64,000 nucleotides of DNA from Trichodelitschia bisporula (taxonomy: Eukaryota; Ascomycota; Dothideomycetes; Phaeotrichales; Phaeotrichaceae). Below are positions 1-11,059 of the stretch, piece by piece. Every line of letters starts with the position of its first letter. The stretch's first letter is position 1. Under the pieces are notes generated by a model that was not told the origin of the DNA, made no database searches, and saw only the letters and a list, made by a program, of their open reading frames with translations. The stretch spans positions 463,441 to 527,440 of the forward strand of contig ML996691.1 in the NCBI GenBank assembly GCA_010356995.1. The letters run 5' to 3'. Both the position numbers and the translations under genes were made by a program.

Positions 1-444
1 GTGAGTTTCTCGTGAGTTTCTCTCAGCTTTGCGACTACGACAGGGCCCACGACAGGGCCCTTTCGAGCATCGTCTGGAGCTTCCGAGCTGTCGTGCCGTA
101 AAGACACGAAGTTCTGAGACTGAATTGATACATTTCTAAGAGTTCAACAGGAAGAGTTCTTGCCTTTCTATCTCCGTGAGATCTTCGGCTTTTCAAGGCA
201 AACATCATCACCGCATTTGAATACATTCTCTTGCTTGCCGACAGTACATTATCTTGCTTTGCCGACAGCATATTCCACAGATCTCGCAAACGCCAGTCAA
301 CATATTGTCAGCAGCGACAGCTGAATTGTATTGGGCGAATATCTAGATACATCTCTACGCTGCCGATGTCTCCTCGCGTGTCGTTGCGGTGTCTAAGCCA
401 AGCCGCGCAATGCCAGGCCCGGTCGGGCTACAATGGCCAGTTCA
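1..444. other. Left edge, no supported gene
   Basis: No open frame here shows recognisable protein similarity, convincing splice sites or a coding-like composition. The start of the window repeats a short motif (gtgagtttct twice in the first 20 bases). It may be the 3' flank of the small gene on the minus strand that ends at 445. Confidence 0.4.
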
Positions 445-936
445 CTACAAGTCGAGAAGGTGTGCCTCATAGTTTATATCGTCTCCCCAAGGCAGAAGCG
501 GTGACAAGTGCAAGTAGACCCTGAGTGCGTTTCCAACCTTGTTGAACCGAATACTGCCATTGTAGACTGCAAGAACCAGCTGAATTCCCAGTCCAGTCTC
601 GAGGCTTGCAGAATATCCATCACCAATATGCTGACTAAAAATCTTGGGGTAAGCTCCGATGATCTTGGTGTCGGGATCGTAGTAACCGACACACTTTGAA
701 ATCGAGGTCAGCATGTGGTTACTCTCGACGACTGAGCTGCCGCGGTACATACGCTGAAGACCTTAACATCAAATTCGAATTCCTTGCGATTGCCCCTGCT
801 CAGTGCCGCCTGTGGCTCTTCGGCAACTTGCTTGACTTCGTATTGGCCCTCGGTCGGCTGAGTGACCTCATAGTTGACGGTGACAGGGACGATGTTGGCC
901 CTGACGGGCAAGTGACACTGTGGTGATAGAAGGCAT
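445..936 (-). pseudogene. Small two-exon gene of unknown function, apparently frameshifted near its start
   Basis: On the minus strand a coding-like frame (about 753-905) ends at a consensus donor (GTATGT at 752). It resumes at 693 after a 59-nt intron (694-752) with a GCTGAC branch site and an AAAG acceptor, both in phase 0. The second exon (693-445) encodes 82 residues. The only nearby ATG (936-934) opens with MPSITTVSL, in a frame off by one from the downstream frame; about one extra G near position 905 would account for this. The combined product would be about 143 residues with no signal peptide or known domain. I do not recognise the family. It could be a recently broken gene, a consensus error, or a gene whose true first exon I missed. 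Confidence 0.4.
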
Positions 937-2789
937 ATTGATGAGTTTCGATTGACGAGAAGGATGAGATGAGTATGAAAGACACTGTTGAAATGGGAGA
1001 GAAAGCAATTGATTAATATAGCCGTAGGCACTTGGAGACGAGCTCACAGGAGTCTGCTTCAGGAGTTAGACCCACTTGTGTAGCCAGAAGCGCTACTCCC
1101 ATCTAGCCTCTAGCTGAGCTGCACAGCGAAAAGGCATTTGGCAAATGATAGTTTCGTGATTGTTCGTACAGCAACCTGACATGAGCCGAACACGGTCAGG
1201 ATCTCAATATCTTCAACCGAGCATTAGCTGAGCTGCATGGCGAAATCGCATTTGGCAAAGGTTCGGATGCTGACATGAGCTGGACACGGTCTGAATCTCA
1301 ATATCTGCATCCAAGCATTAGCTTCATGCCACAAAGCGGAGCTGCCGTGGACAATGAAGCGGTTAACGGAGAGGAGCAACCAGTGATGGATAGATCTTAA
1401 CGCCAGAGCATATGTGATGCCGAGACGCAGTCTGCCTGGTCCCGTCGCGGGCTTCCCTTTCATCCTCGCGATACAGCAACTGATGGCACGGTGATGCGGC
1501 ACGCTGCCTGGAGCAGTCAGCTCTATATTAAATCGAAGTCTAGACACGCCTCTTCCTGCCAACCGTATCACGGTCACGGCACGAGAGTTGTATGGAGAGA
1601 ATCAATGACTTTATGATGAAGAGAGAGGGAGCAAGAGCTCTGAGATCTAAATCGTTATTATGATGTGGACCCTGAGGTCTTGGCATCGCCTCACGCCATC
1701 GCTGACTGAGCTGCATGAGGCATACCGCCCATACGGTAGGAACCCCATCGCAGATGGGGGTCAACACTTCCCACACGGAGAAACTCCTCCAGCATAGACT
1801 CCATGCTCGGCTAGCACACATGTTCGAATCCCCTGGGGAAGTACTAGAAAAACACAACATTTTTCTGAGATCCCTTCCTGCGTCCCGCCATATCACTACC
1901 GTAGTACGTACGGTAGTACACCCGTCCCGCCATCCCTACACCCGCAAAGGCGGAATTACCCGCAAAGCTTGGCCTTTTGAGTGGTACCGTAGCTGAGGCA
2001 GCATAACAACAGCCATTGGTTGCTTGATACTTTAGTGTTGACCAGGGCTCCTCAGCCACATGCCATAAACGCACGAAGGGATACGGTAAGGCGTATCGTA
2101 GCTGTGGCGTACGGGGGAAGGCTTGGCGCCCCCTCTCCCCCGGTACCCCATCAAGATCTTACATCAAAACTTCAACAGGAGATGCACGTGTCAAAAGTTG
2201 AGGAGAGCAGGCGTTATTAATATCAATCGAATTGCCTCAATAAAATGGATCTTCTGACACCGGTCTTCGTGCCTTTTGAGATAAAATAGTGTCACCAAGT
2301 TTTGATAGGCTAAGGTTAAGGCTTGGCAGAGGTTGCTATCATTGGCACTTAAGCTGTTGCCGACCTAGCTCCTCATTGGCCAGTCGCAGGGGTGTGCCCT
2401 ATGCAAGGTGACTACAGTACGTTGAGAGGTGGTTCGGTACATCCGAGATATGCAGCAACTTGTGGTTGCTGGCTGCGGTGTGAGTGGGAAAGCACATCAT
2501 GGTTTACACTTTCCCTCATACCGGTAGCATAGAGGCAGTAGCTAGAGTAGCTAACGGAGGAGATTGCTTCTGCATCTCCGCACCTTTGCTTCCACACATC
2601 TTCTCCCCGTTTCTCATTGCCTGTGCCGTTCCACACAGTCAGTACTATCTTAAAAAATGTGGATGTTCTCCTAGTATTTCCCATCCCCCAGCATCTTCTC
2701 TGCTTGTCACTGAACTTGCATGAATCCTTTCCTGGAGCCATTTCTCAATTGTCTTCAACGCCAACATTACAAGACTGAGGCATACCAAT
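937..2789. other. Intergenic, no supported gene
   Basis: About 1.85 kb between the small minus-strand gene and the protease pseudogene. It contains a degenerate tandem repeat (1111-1323) and a palindromic stretch of gtagtacgtacggtagtac type near 1900. Open frames on both strands are short and without recognisable similarity. It is probably repeat-derived or promoter sequence. Confidence 0.4.
1111..1323. repeat. Degenerate direct tandem repeat, two units of about 100-113 bp
   Basis: Two consecutive units each start with tagctgagctgca. Both contain the landmarks gcatttggcaaa, ctgacatgagc, acacggtc and atctcaatatct in the same order. The first (1111-1223) is slightly longer than the second (1224-1323). 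A partial third echo (gactgagctgcat) lies near 1705. It has no visible coding role. Confidence 0.6.
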
Positions 2790-4897
2790 ATGTCTGATTA
2801 CCCACCTGCTGACGCCGTTCCGATTCAGCTCAATGGACAAGTCCAGGATCCTCGCGAAGAATACGCCCATGACGCGAAGAATACGGATTTCATCATCGTC
2901 TCTGCTTACAATATCCTCAGTCTCGCGCAAGGGGACGAGCTGGAGCGGCACTCTGTCAATATACTCGAAGATCTTGGGGATAATAATTTCCTCTGCGAGT
3001 ATGTCCCGAGCGACCTCAAGCCCCTTCGCGCTTTGTATTTTGTACGGCAAGTTGATGTCTACCGCAACAAGTCCAAGATTCCTGCAGCCCTGTAGGCAGC
3101 GTCTCTGGAAGCATCAGACGCCACCAGCACTGTGATGACCACGGCCGCAGCGTCTCTGGAAACAGCAAACACCACCAACACTGTGGTGACCACGACCTCC
3201 AGCATAGCCGCGACTCCGCTGATGACCCATGCAGCCGATACGTTCCCTAATCATGACCGGCTAATGGTTGACATCTTCTCTCATGAGACTGTCGGCGACG
3301 AGGGGTTTGAAGCTCTCAAGGAAGTGATCTCAGACGCATCAGGAGTCCGGGTGGACGACATGAAGTTTGCTCCTGGCCAAGTACGACTCTCTGTTGAGGT
3401 CGACAAACTTGTCGCATTGGCAAAGGACGACAGAATTCACGTCATCGAAGAGATTTTGGAGCCAGAATTGATGACTCTCGACAATGATGGGACCGGCCCC
3501 GTTACTCCCAGCATTACTGGCAAAGGTGACACTCTCTATCGCGGCAAAGATCAAATCGTCACCGTCACGGACACCGGTTTTGACCTTGGAAATCCAGACA
3601 ACTGTCACCCGGCTTTCACTGGAAGAGTTTACTCCCTCCGGGCCGTTGCTCGTCAGGGTGAAACAGACGATCCTGATGGCCATGGAACCCATGTCAGTGG
3701 CATTCTTCTAGGAAGGCACTTCGACACTACTAAGGGGTTGGTCGGCGGTATCGCTCCGGAGGCTCATCTGATCGTCCGATCGTTGTTCAAAAAGGATGGA
3801 CAACCTATCATTGTGCCGATGAGCTTACTAGATCTGCTCACTGTTCCGTATGATTAGGGCTCTCGGGTTTTTTCAAACTCTTGGGGCGTCGGATTCGACA
3901 AAATGCAGCCTGCGTATGGGAACATTCCCGGGAACATCGACACCTTCATACGCCAATATCCAGAAGCCGTCGTCTGTTTCTCAGCCGGAAATGATAATTT
4001 GAAAGCTGAAGGACAGCCGACAATTGGCCTCCTTTCAGGCGCCAAGAATGTTCTCACTGTTGGGGCTACGGGCAACCAGGATTCACCCGATCAGATGTAT
4101 TGCAAGAGCAGTATGGGACCTACCCTCGAAAGGCGTCTCAAACCTGACGTCGTGGCCCCTGGCACGGATATATACGCCCTGTTATCTCGCCGAGTTGCCA
4201 GGTTCTTCGGCGACACAGCTACATCTCAAGATATACCTGGTATCAAATGGCGCTCCTGGTCGGGAACGAGTCAGGCAACCCCTCTGGTCGCAGGCTGTGC
4301 AGCAGCTCTTCGAGGAGCCCTGCAAGAGCGAGGCTGTTACAATCCACCAGGTGCACTTCTGAGGCCATTATCATCAACGGCGCTGAAAGACTGCCTAACG
4401 TCAACATCAATGCCCAAGGTCACGGCCGGGTCAATCTCGAAGCCTCCATTGCAATGATTGTTCGGGCCCCTGCGTGGAGCAGCGAGACCACGGTGGACAC
4501 GCCCCTTCCAGCATCCTGCGGAACCTTGGTTGGCGATACGCTCAAGCAGGACGAAGAGTACGAGTTTGTGCTCTCGCCTGTGAATAGCACCGACTCGCAT
4601 TCCCACTTCAAGATCACCATGGTCTATAACGACATTGGCCATCGGCCGATTCAGAACAACCTCAACCTTTTCGTGACTGACGTGACCACGGGCGAGGTGA
4701 CTCCGGGCAATATGGGATCATTAATCGACCCTGATCAGCAGAACAATGTGGAGTAGGTTGTCCTGAGTTATGTACCGAAAGGCGAGATGAAGGTCAGAGT
4801 ACATGCGCAAAAGATCCTCGCCAAGCATGACCAGGACTACGTGCTCGCGTGGTCAGCATTCACACCACTGCCAGGTGCAGTATACCGAAGTCAATGA
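2790..4897 (+). pseudogene. Subtilisin-like serine protease (S8) pseudogene
   Basis: One reading frame from ATG 2790 runs through a prodomain-like N-terminus, a tandemly duplicated linker and the S8 catalytic domain. Visible are the Asp motif TDTGFD (about 3566-3583), the His motif DGHGTHVSG (about 3670-3700), SNSWG, the oxyanion-hole Asn in SAGNDN (about 3980-3998) and the Ser motif SGTSQATPLVAG (about 4260-4295). A C-terminal beta-domain follows to TGA 4895-4897. The frame is interrupted by in-frame TAG codons at 3093-3095, 3855-3857 and 4754-4756. A 1-nt deletion at about 4361 moves the rest into another frame. No GT-AG introns were found that would remove these lesions. An intact relative would be a roughly 700-residue fungal subtilase. 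There is no obvious signal peptide in this start. Confidence 0.85.
3096..3197 (+). repeat. 51-bp tandem duplication in the protease linker
   Basis: Two adjacent 51-bp units (3096-3146 and 3147-3197), each beginning gcagcgtctctgga, encode two copies of a 17-residue Ala/Ser/Thr-rich segment in the same frame. It sits between the prodomain-like part and the catalytic domain, directly after the first in-frame TAG. Confidence 0.8.
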
Positions 4898-6290
4898 GGT
4901 GGTTTGCGTGATTGCATGTAGGGCGCGGTTGGAAGTAGATCGTCTCTAAGGCTTTGGGCCGAATACACCAATTTACTCTTCCGGGTTTCGTTCAGTGATT
5001 TCGGCCCGAAACCAGGTGTAGGAAGGATATGACTTTACAGCTCACTGTTTCCCTCCAGCCGATTGAGATAATGTAGTTCGTTGGAAGGCATAAATGCTAT
5101 GGAGAACTGAATGCACAAACTTTCGAGGGTAGCTTTAGAGGTAAAGCTGAGGCGGCTGTGATAGCCGATGGGTTTGAGTAACGCTGAGACTAATTAGAAC
5201 AGACAGACCCCCAAACTCTGGCCTATGTCTCTCGTCCTTTTCCGCCTTTTCGGAGATCTTGGTTCTTGGTGGGCACTTTTATCCACACAACGATAAACAG
5301 ACACACCCTTGTCCTGCGCCCAGTCAATGAAGCGCGAAGCACATTTGAAAAGCACATGAATCTCAAGCGACCCTACCGTACATGAAGGGACGCGCAAAAC
5401 GCTCCAGAGCAACGCCCACAGAGACGCTCGCAGAGACGCCTCAAAAGGGCCGCTCGAGAAGGGACGCACACCCTTCGACGCTTACTCTTTACCACGTACG
5501 AAGTCTTCACATAGGAAGTTTTCAACAGTCCGCGAAGCGGGCGCCTCCTCCTAGTGTGGTCTAGACAAACCTTCAAGAATTGAAGCAGTGGTTGACCAGG
5601 GGCAAGGAAACCAAAGCCAGAGTTCATGGCCCAACAAAAGGCGCTTCCCATGCAATGACAGCTATTTGACAACATTAGGCCCATACAGGAAGCTCGGCTT
5701 AAAAGGCCCCCAAGTTCATGAAAAATTTCCAGTTCATTCGATGAAATCCTGACAAACGCCTCCCGCTTTTAATCATGAGCGTGGCCTCCTTCCCATCGAA
5801 CCTCATAGGACGAAATTCGGTCGTTAACATGACCTCGACACCCGATTCACCGCCAGCATGCTTCGAACCGTTCATCGTGCAGCGCATTCTTCGCTTCTCC
5901 TGCCTTTGGATTCCAAATACATCATTCCCAGGTCCGCGCCCCGTCACAGACTGATATGAGCCTCTGTTCGTTAGTGACACCCGGATCGCCAGGCACCGGA
6001 GACAGTCGGACCCCCCCCCCCCCCCCCCATATAAGTGTAGTTGGTGCAGGACGAGCAGGGTAAGTTGTGAAGCAAAAGCAAGCTCGATCCATGTCGTGGA
6101 ATCAACTTTGCGGTAAGGACTGTCGGTGCCAGGTTGGTTACGGCTCGAACGGTGAGAGGTAGAGATGGGGAGGGGCGGAGCGTCGTCCACGCGGGGAAGT
6201 CCACTAAGGGCCAGTGGCGACATCCCTACTTTGCTCTGGGCAAAGCTGTCGACCTGAGCGGATCATCTCTGCAAAAACTGACCGCTGCCA
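4898..6290. other. Intergenic, no supported gene; poly-C tract at 6011-6028
   Basis: About 1.4 kb between the protease pseudogene and the 3' end of RAS-2. Open frames are short and have no recognisable similarity. An uninterrupted run of 18 C lies at 6011-6028. The part next to 6290 is probably the RAS-2 3' untranslated region. Confidence 0.4.
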
Positions 6291-7077
6291 TCATAGGATA
6301 ACGCAGCCGCCGCTCCTCCTCGCCCCTCTCCTCCCCTCTGGCCTGTTACCCCGCGGATGCCGGGCGCCATGCGCGACGTGTCCACCATCAGAGGTGTGAG
6401 TGCCACGCCGGTCTGACGTTCTATAGATCTGTTGCTTTTGGCGCCGCAGCTGGCGAACGACATCGTAAAACGCCTTTTCAACATTGACGCAGTTCTTCGC
6501 TGAAGCTTCCACAAAATCGCAGCCAAGTTGACTCGCCAGCGCGGTTCCTTCTTGCGTGGAAACTTCGCGCTCAGTGACCCGGTCGCATTTATTACCAACA
6601 AGCATCACAGGCGCTGGCCCGTAGCTACCCGAGCCCGTAGACGTTGAACTGAGAGGCGACCCAGGAAACGAGGGCGAGCCGCCCTGCGACGACTCCTTCA
6701 CACGCTGGATTTGCTTGTGGAACGTCTCAATGCGGTTGAAGGACGCACGAGACGAGACGCTGTAAACCAAAAGGAAGCCCTCTCCGTCGCGTATCCATTG
6801 GTCTCTCAGAGCAGTGTACTCCTCTTGCCCGGCAGTGTCCAAAACCTCAAGCATGCACGACTGGCCGTCGATCTGGACTTGTTTGCGATACGAGTCTTCA
6901 ATCGTAGGATCGTAAGTCTCGACGAAGTGGTTTAGGCAGAGCTGCGAATCTTAGTCAGCTTTCGCGGTTTATCGACTCTAGGAGTACGTTTTAACTGACC
7001 TGGATGGTCAAAGCTGTCTTTCCAACACCACCGTCTCCCAACACCACCAGCTTGTAGAGTGTCATTTTGCCCGCCAT
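6291..7077 (-). CDS. ras2: Ras-like small GTPase, RAS-2/RasB type
   Basis: Two exons (7077-7000, 6941-6291) with a 58-nt intron (6942-6999) give 242 residues. A membrane-anchored GTP switch is expected. The P-loop GDGGVGKT is at residues 14-21, the effector loop YDPTIEDSY at 36-44, DTAGQEEY at 61-68 and NKCD at 143-146. The C-terminus is a CAAX box, CVIL; a final Leu generally favours geranylgeranyl rather than farnesyl transfer (inference). The N-terminus MAGKMTLYKLVVLGDGG is the pattern of the filamentous-fungal RAS-2/RasB group, distinct from RAS-1. A Ser/Gly/Pro-rich insertion of about 28 residues sits before NKCD (about 109-137), and the tail is rich in Arg/Gly. In other fungi this group controls hyphal growth and development through cAMP and MAPK signalling. 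Confidence 0.93.
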
Positions 7078-10000
7078 GCTGAAGTTTGGCGCCTCTCAGG
7101 TCTCGAGTTTAGGGTACAACGGCGGTATAGATAACGCAACGACGACCGCAGCAACGCTCGACAAACGTGTGCTTGTTGGAGACCAGCCAAATTCTGAGCA
7201 GCTGACCAGCGACTAGGAACCGCGCACACCTGACCAGCAAGTTGAGGCCTGACTGCGACAGGGTGCTGTGCACGTCGGAGATGTTCAACGAGGGTAGAGG
7301 ACGTGGGTATATTGCAAGCACGTCAAGACTTGCCGATCAAAGCCGGGTGGTGGGTTGCTTTCCGGACGAGTTGCTGGAGTGGTGGATTGCGGAGGGCGGC
7401 AACGGGCCGGCTGGTTGAGGGGTTCGAACGGGTGATGCCTGGTTCGGGCAGCGATTGGATTGCCTCTTCCAACGATATGCGAGGCCAACGTATGAAGAAA
7501 GCGCGCAAAATCACCGGGAAGTAGGACAGACGACGCTGTGTCCGGCACGAGCTCGCGGGGTGGGAAGTCGTAACAAAAATCAAGCCGCCCTTTTTTTTCT
7601 CTTCCTTCTTCCAAAACCGTTGAAGGGGGGGGGGGGGGGGGGGCGCGAGCTAGATGTTTTGGTAGGTGGAAGAAATAGTGGAGAGAAAATGCAAGTTTGA
7701 AGGCAAAAAATCTCTTTGGAGTTTTCGTGGGGACTCAGATTCCGGGGATAGGATGAAAGAGAAGGGGGGGTTGTGATGGGGGTAGCGGTTGAAAGACGAG
7801 GGTTTTGCGGAGGTGAAGAGTGGGAGGGCAGTCCGGGAGCTTTGGGTCCAGCGGAGGCCGGGGAGCTACTTAGCGCGGGTACCCAAGGAGCCAGTCTCCG
7901 AGAGGAGAGAGGGGAAGGGAAGAGGATGGGGTGGTTGGGGGAGGTGAGAAAACTGAAGGCTCGTTCAATGTGCACGGCCGGGGCGGAGGCGATGCAACGG
8001 TTCGCAGGAAGCGGTGATTTATGCAGGGAGGAAAGTGTACGCTAGTTCTAACGAGGGGAAGGTCTCTGGACAAAAAGAGTATAAGACTGTCTTCTTTGCC
8101 TCTGCGGTTCAAGCTGGTTGTTGACTTGCTCTCCTTCTTCGCTCCTCCACAATCCCTCAGACGTCCAGCAACGTTTCAAGACTCTTGAATTGGTGCGCCA
8201 CAAAACACGTGGGGAGCACAACACAACACCATCACACGTGAAGATGAAGCCGGAGGTGGTGGAGGAAGTTTGAAGGAGCTCTACGGAGGTACTACTGTAC
8301 CCTACGTAGCAGAAGCTCGGGCAAGCGGTCCAACGGAGACACGGCCAACGCAGCAGCGTCCCTTTGTGCCCTTTCTTTTTCCTCTAAAAGAGGTGGAGGT
8401 TTGATACTAGACAACGCGCCGCGACTGGTGCAGCGCTTGCAGGTTACAATTCCAGAGCATTATTATCAGCGCTCCGGGTAGTGGCGCGGGCAGGCGCTGC
8501 AAAGCATGAAGCCACACACCACGGGAGATACAACCCTCCTTCTGTTGAAATGCCTCGACGGTCCAAGGTCGTAAAGACACAAGAATGGAATGGACAACGA
8601 GGTTGTCGGTGTGTGGGGGCGCAGCGCGGTGGCGGGACTAGCCACGTCTACGGTCCAGTGCTTGGAAAAAAAAAAGTAATTGAGCATCCGAAAGCATATC
8701 CACGCAAGATCAGACGAAGGAGCGGGCTTCCTTTTCTTCCTAAGATTCCCACATGAAGTCGGGTTAAGAACTACGAGCGACATTGCGCATCCATTGAAGG
8801 TTCGATAGGAACCCTTGCCTCAAGCAACGCGGACGACATCACAGGAGAAAACCCTCACAAATCACAGCCATGAGGTCGGTAGTCAAGACGAGTTGGGCAG
8901 TGCCCGCAATTCTGATAATGTGCAATGGACTTCGTGGGTCAGAAAGGCCATACCGTACATACCGCCAATGGGCCGACGCCATCGGCGGGCCAAGCTACAA
9001 TCAGATAGGTTAGAGAGATATGCGGTTGGCAAATGATAATGCTGCGCTTCCGAATCCCGATGAAAGTGCCTACACCACTTGCTAGCTTTCCCTGGTCCGC
9101 CTCACAGGCTAGCCGCCATCGAAAAGCGTTGCCGTTTTGACCCGCATGAGTACTGTTGTCTAGTTTACGAGTGACTTCCTGCAAGCAGTTAGCAGAGGAG
9201 GATTTGAACCGGGTCCAGCTCCCGCATTCGCATAAGCTCATCCTTTAGCGTCCTGGGACAGGCTACACAGAGATTGGAGGAAGGCGACCCTTCTTAAGAG
9301 GAGATAGCTCCTACGCATCTGTAGACCCAATGCCCAGGATAGCGGAACCTCCGGGTATCACGAACGATACCTTTCCCCGACTATAAGTGTTGGGGCTACG
9401 GTATGAGATGCGACATTGACAGATCCCAATCATGCAGCTCCATACCGGCCCCGCCAGATTGACACTACATGCTGCTTAAACTGGAGTCATGTCTCGGCAA
9501 GATTCGTTTGTTCTGCTAATACCGATCCGCTAGCAGTAAGACTGCAAGCGGGTGATGGTGCTCCAGCAACACAGTGGGGGTCCCTTGAGGGGGGGATCCT
9601 ATGCAAAGACAGGACATTGATGGAGGACTCCGGGTCTTGGATCGAATATCCGAGCCAGCTGGCAGGGGCATCAAGAACTAGAACTAAGCGGTTCAGATAA
9701 AAGAGGTGGGCTTCATGCAACCCCGCAAAGAGCACATAGGCGACGTCTAGGAATATGTAATATCGTCGCAAAGCCAGTTCACGAGCCCCGCACTCCAGTT
9801 TCCGGAATCCGGGCCGCGGTGAGGTTTGTTCTTTACCTACGATTCGTCGAGCTGCGACGAAGCGTCAGCGTTGCAGGAAGGCTGACGGCCTATCGGAGTC
9901 GCTTGTTTGGTGTCTTACCATTGGACCGTCTGTCATAAATTCGATAGCAGGCTGTCGGCGGTTTCGGGGGGCCACGTCGGAGCAAAACGCTGCGGGGAAA

Positions 10001-11059
10001 ATGTTACTCCACCCTCCGACGCGATAATCTGAGTGAGGCCGAAGTCGCAGAACCCCACGTCCCGATTTCCCATATCGGAAGCTCTCCACCAGGTCTGAAA
10101 TAGCGTCAGAATACGGCAATATTGGCCTTTTCTACTACCGTATTAGCAAAAAATACTGGCAGCTGGTTCAATTGCTCATCAGAAGCTGGCTTTGCTGGAG
10201 AAATTTCATCGTCAGTGAGGAGTTGGGCATATTCCAATCCCCCCGCAGTCACGATGTAGGTGATTCATGAGTGTGAGAGATTAATATCAGAATTCCAGAC
10301 TCCCCCACAAACAGCAACGTCGTCGCTCGCACGACTTTTTCAACGAGCCCGCAGCGGCCGTGCAACACGTGATATGTAGCGGGGGAAGATGCACCTCGAG
10401 AACTGACCGGATGTGCTCGATCAACCCGGCACGCGAGCCGGAACCAACCTTTGTCACCTTGCCCAGGATCCGCTCTCAACTCGATGACCTCTTTGGCAAA
10501 ACAACGAGACGCCGTCTGCAGCACGTCTCCAGGATGTATGCGGGCGATTGCCGTTGCAGATGAAATGATGCCCAAAGAACGAGGGTATAACCCGGCATGG
10601 CTTGCTGTCGTTTGCGGGGGGCATGCGACCGGGACGACGAACTGCAGTTGATTTACGCTTCTCTCTTCCTCGGCTCATGCCGATAACCATGCGAGCTCTG
10701 CGCTCAATATGCTCTGTGGATCCGATGTCCGGCGCATATGCAGACTTGGCATGCCTGATGAGGTAGCAAGCGGACAACTGTTGTGGGGTATCTGCGGGGA
10801 AACCTAGACTTCTTGTCCAGCTGGGATAGGGTTATTAGGATGGCAAAATTCATCGTGCTTCAGATGAGCACAAACTGCCGATGTCCAAGAGTCTAGGATA
10901 TTTGATTACTGTCATCATTGACCACTGTCCGGGCAAGCGATGCTGCAGCGCGCGGTATGTGGGGCAAGGTGCTTGAAAATGACGGTAGCGCTGAGAATGC
11001 CAGTCTCTCGGGTCCGAAGCAACCCACCAGTACATACCTCGCGCCAGTAGATTCAGCTC
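7078..11059. other. Long intergenic stretch, no supported gene; poly-G tract at 7625-7643
   Basis: Almost 4 kb between the RAS-2 start and the acyl-CoA synthetase stop. 7078-8400 is probably RAS-2 upstream and leader sequence: it is purine-rich on the + strand and includes a 19-G run (7625-7643). 8800-10850 has only short frames on both strands without recognisable domains or good splice structure. A small unrecognised gene cannot be excluded. Confidence 0.4.

Noticed and set aside
9180-9245. tRNA-like GGTTCAAATCC box on the minus strand
   Set aside because: The flanking bases do not form the T-stem or acceptor stem, and no matching anticodon arm was found.
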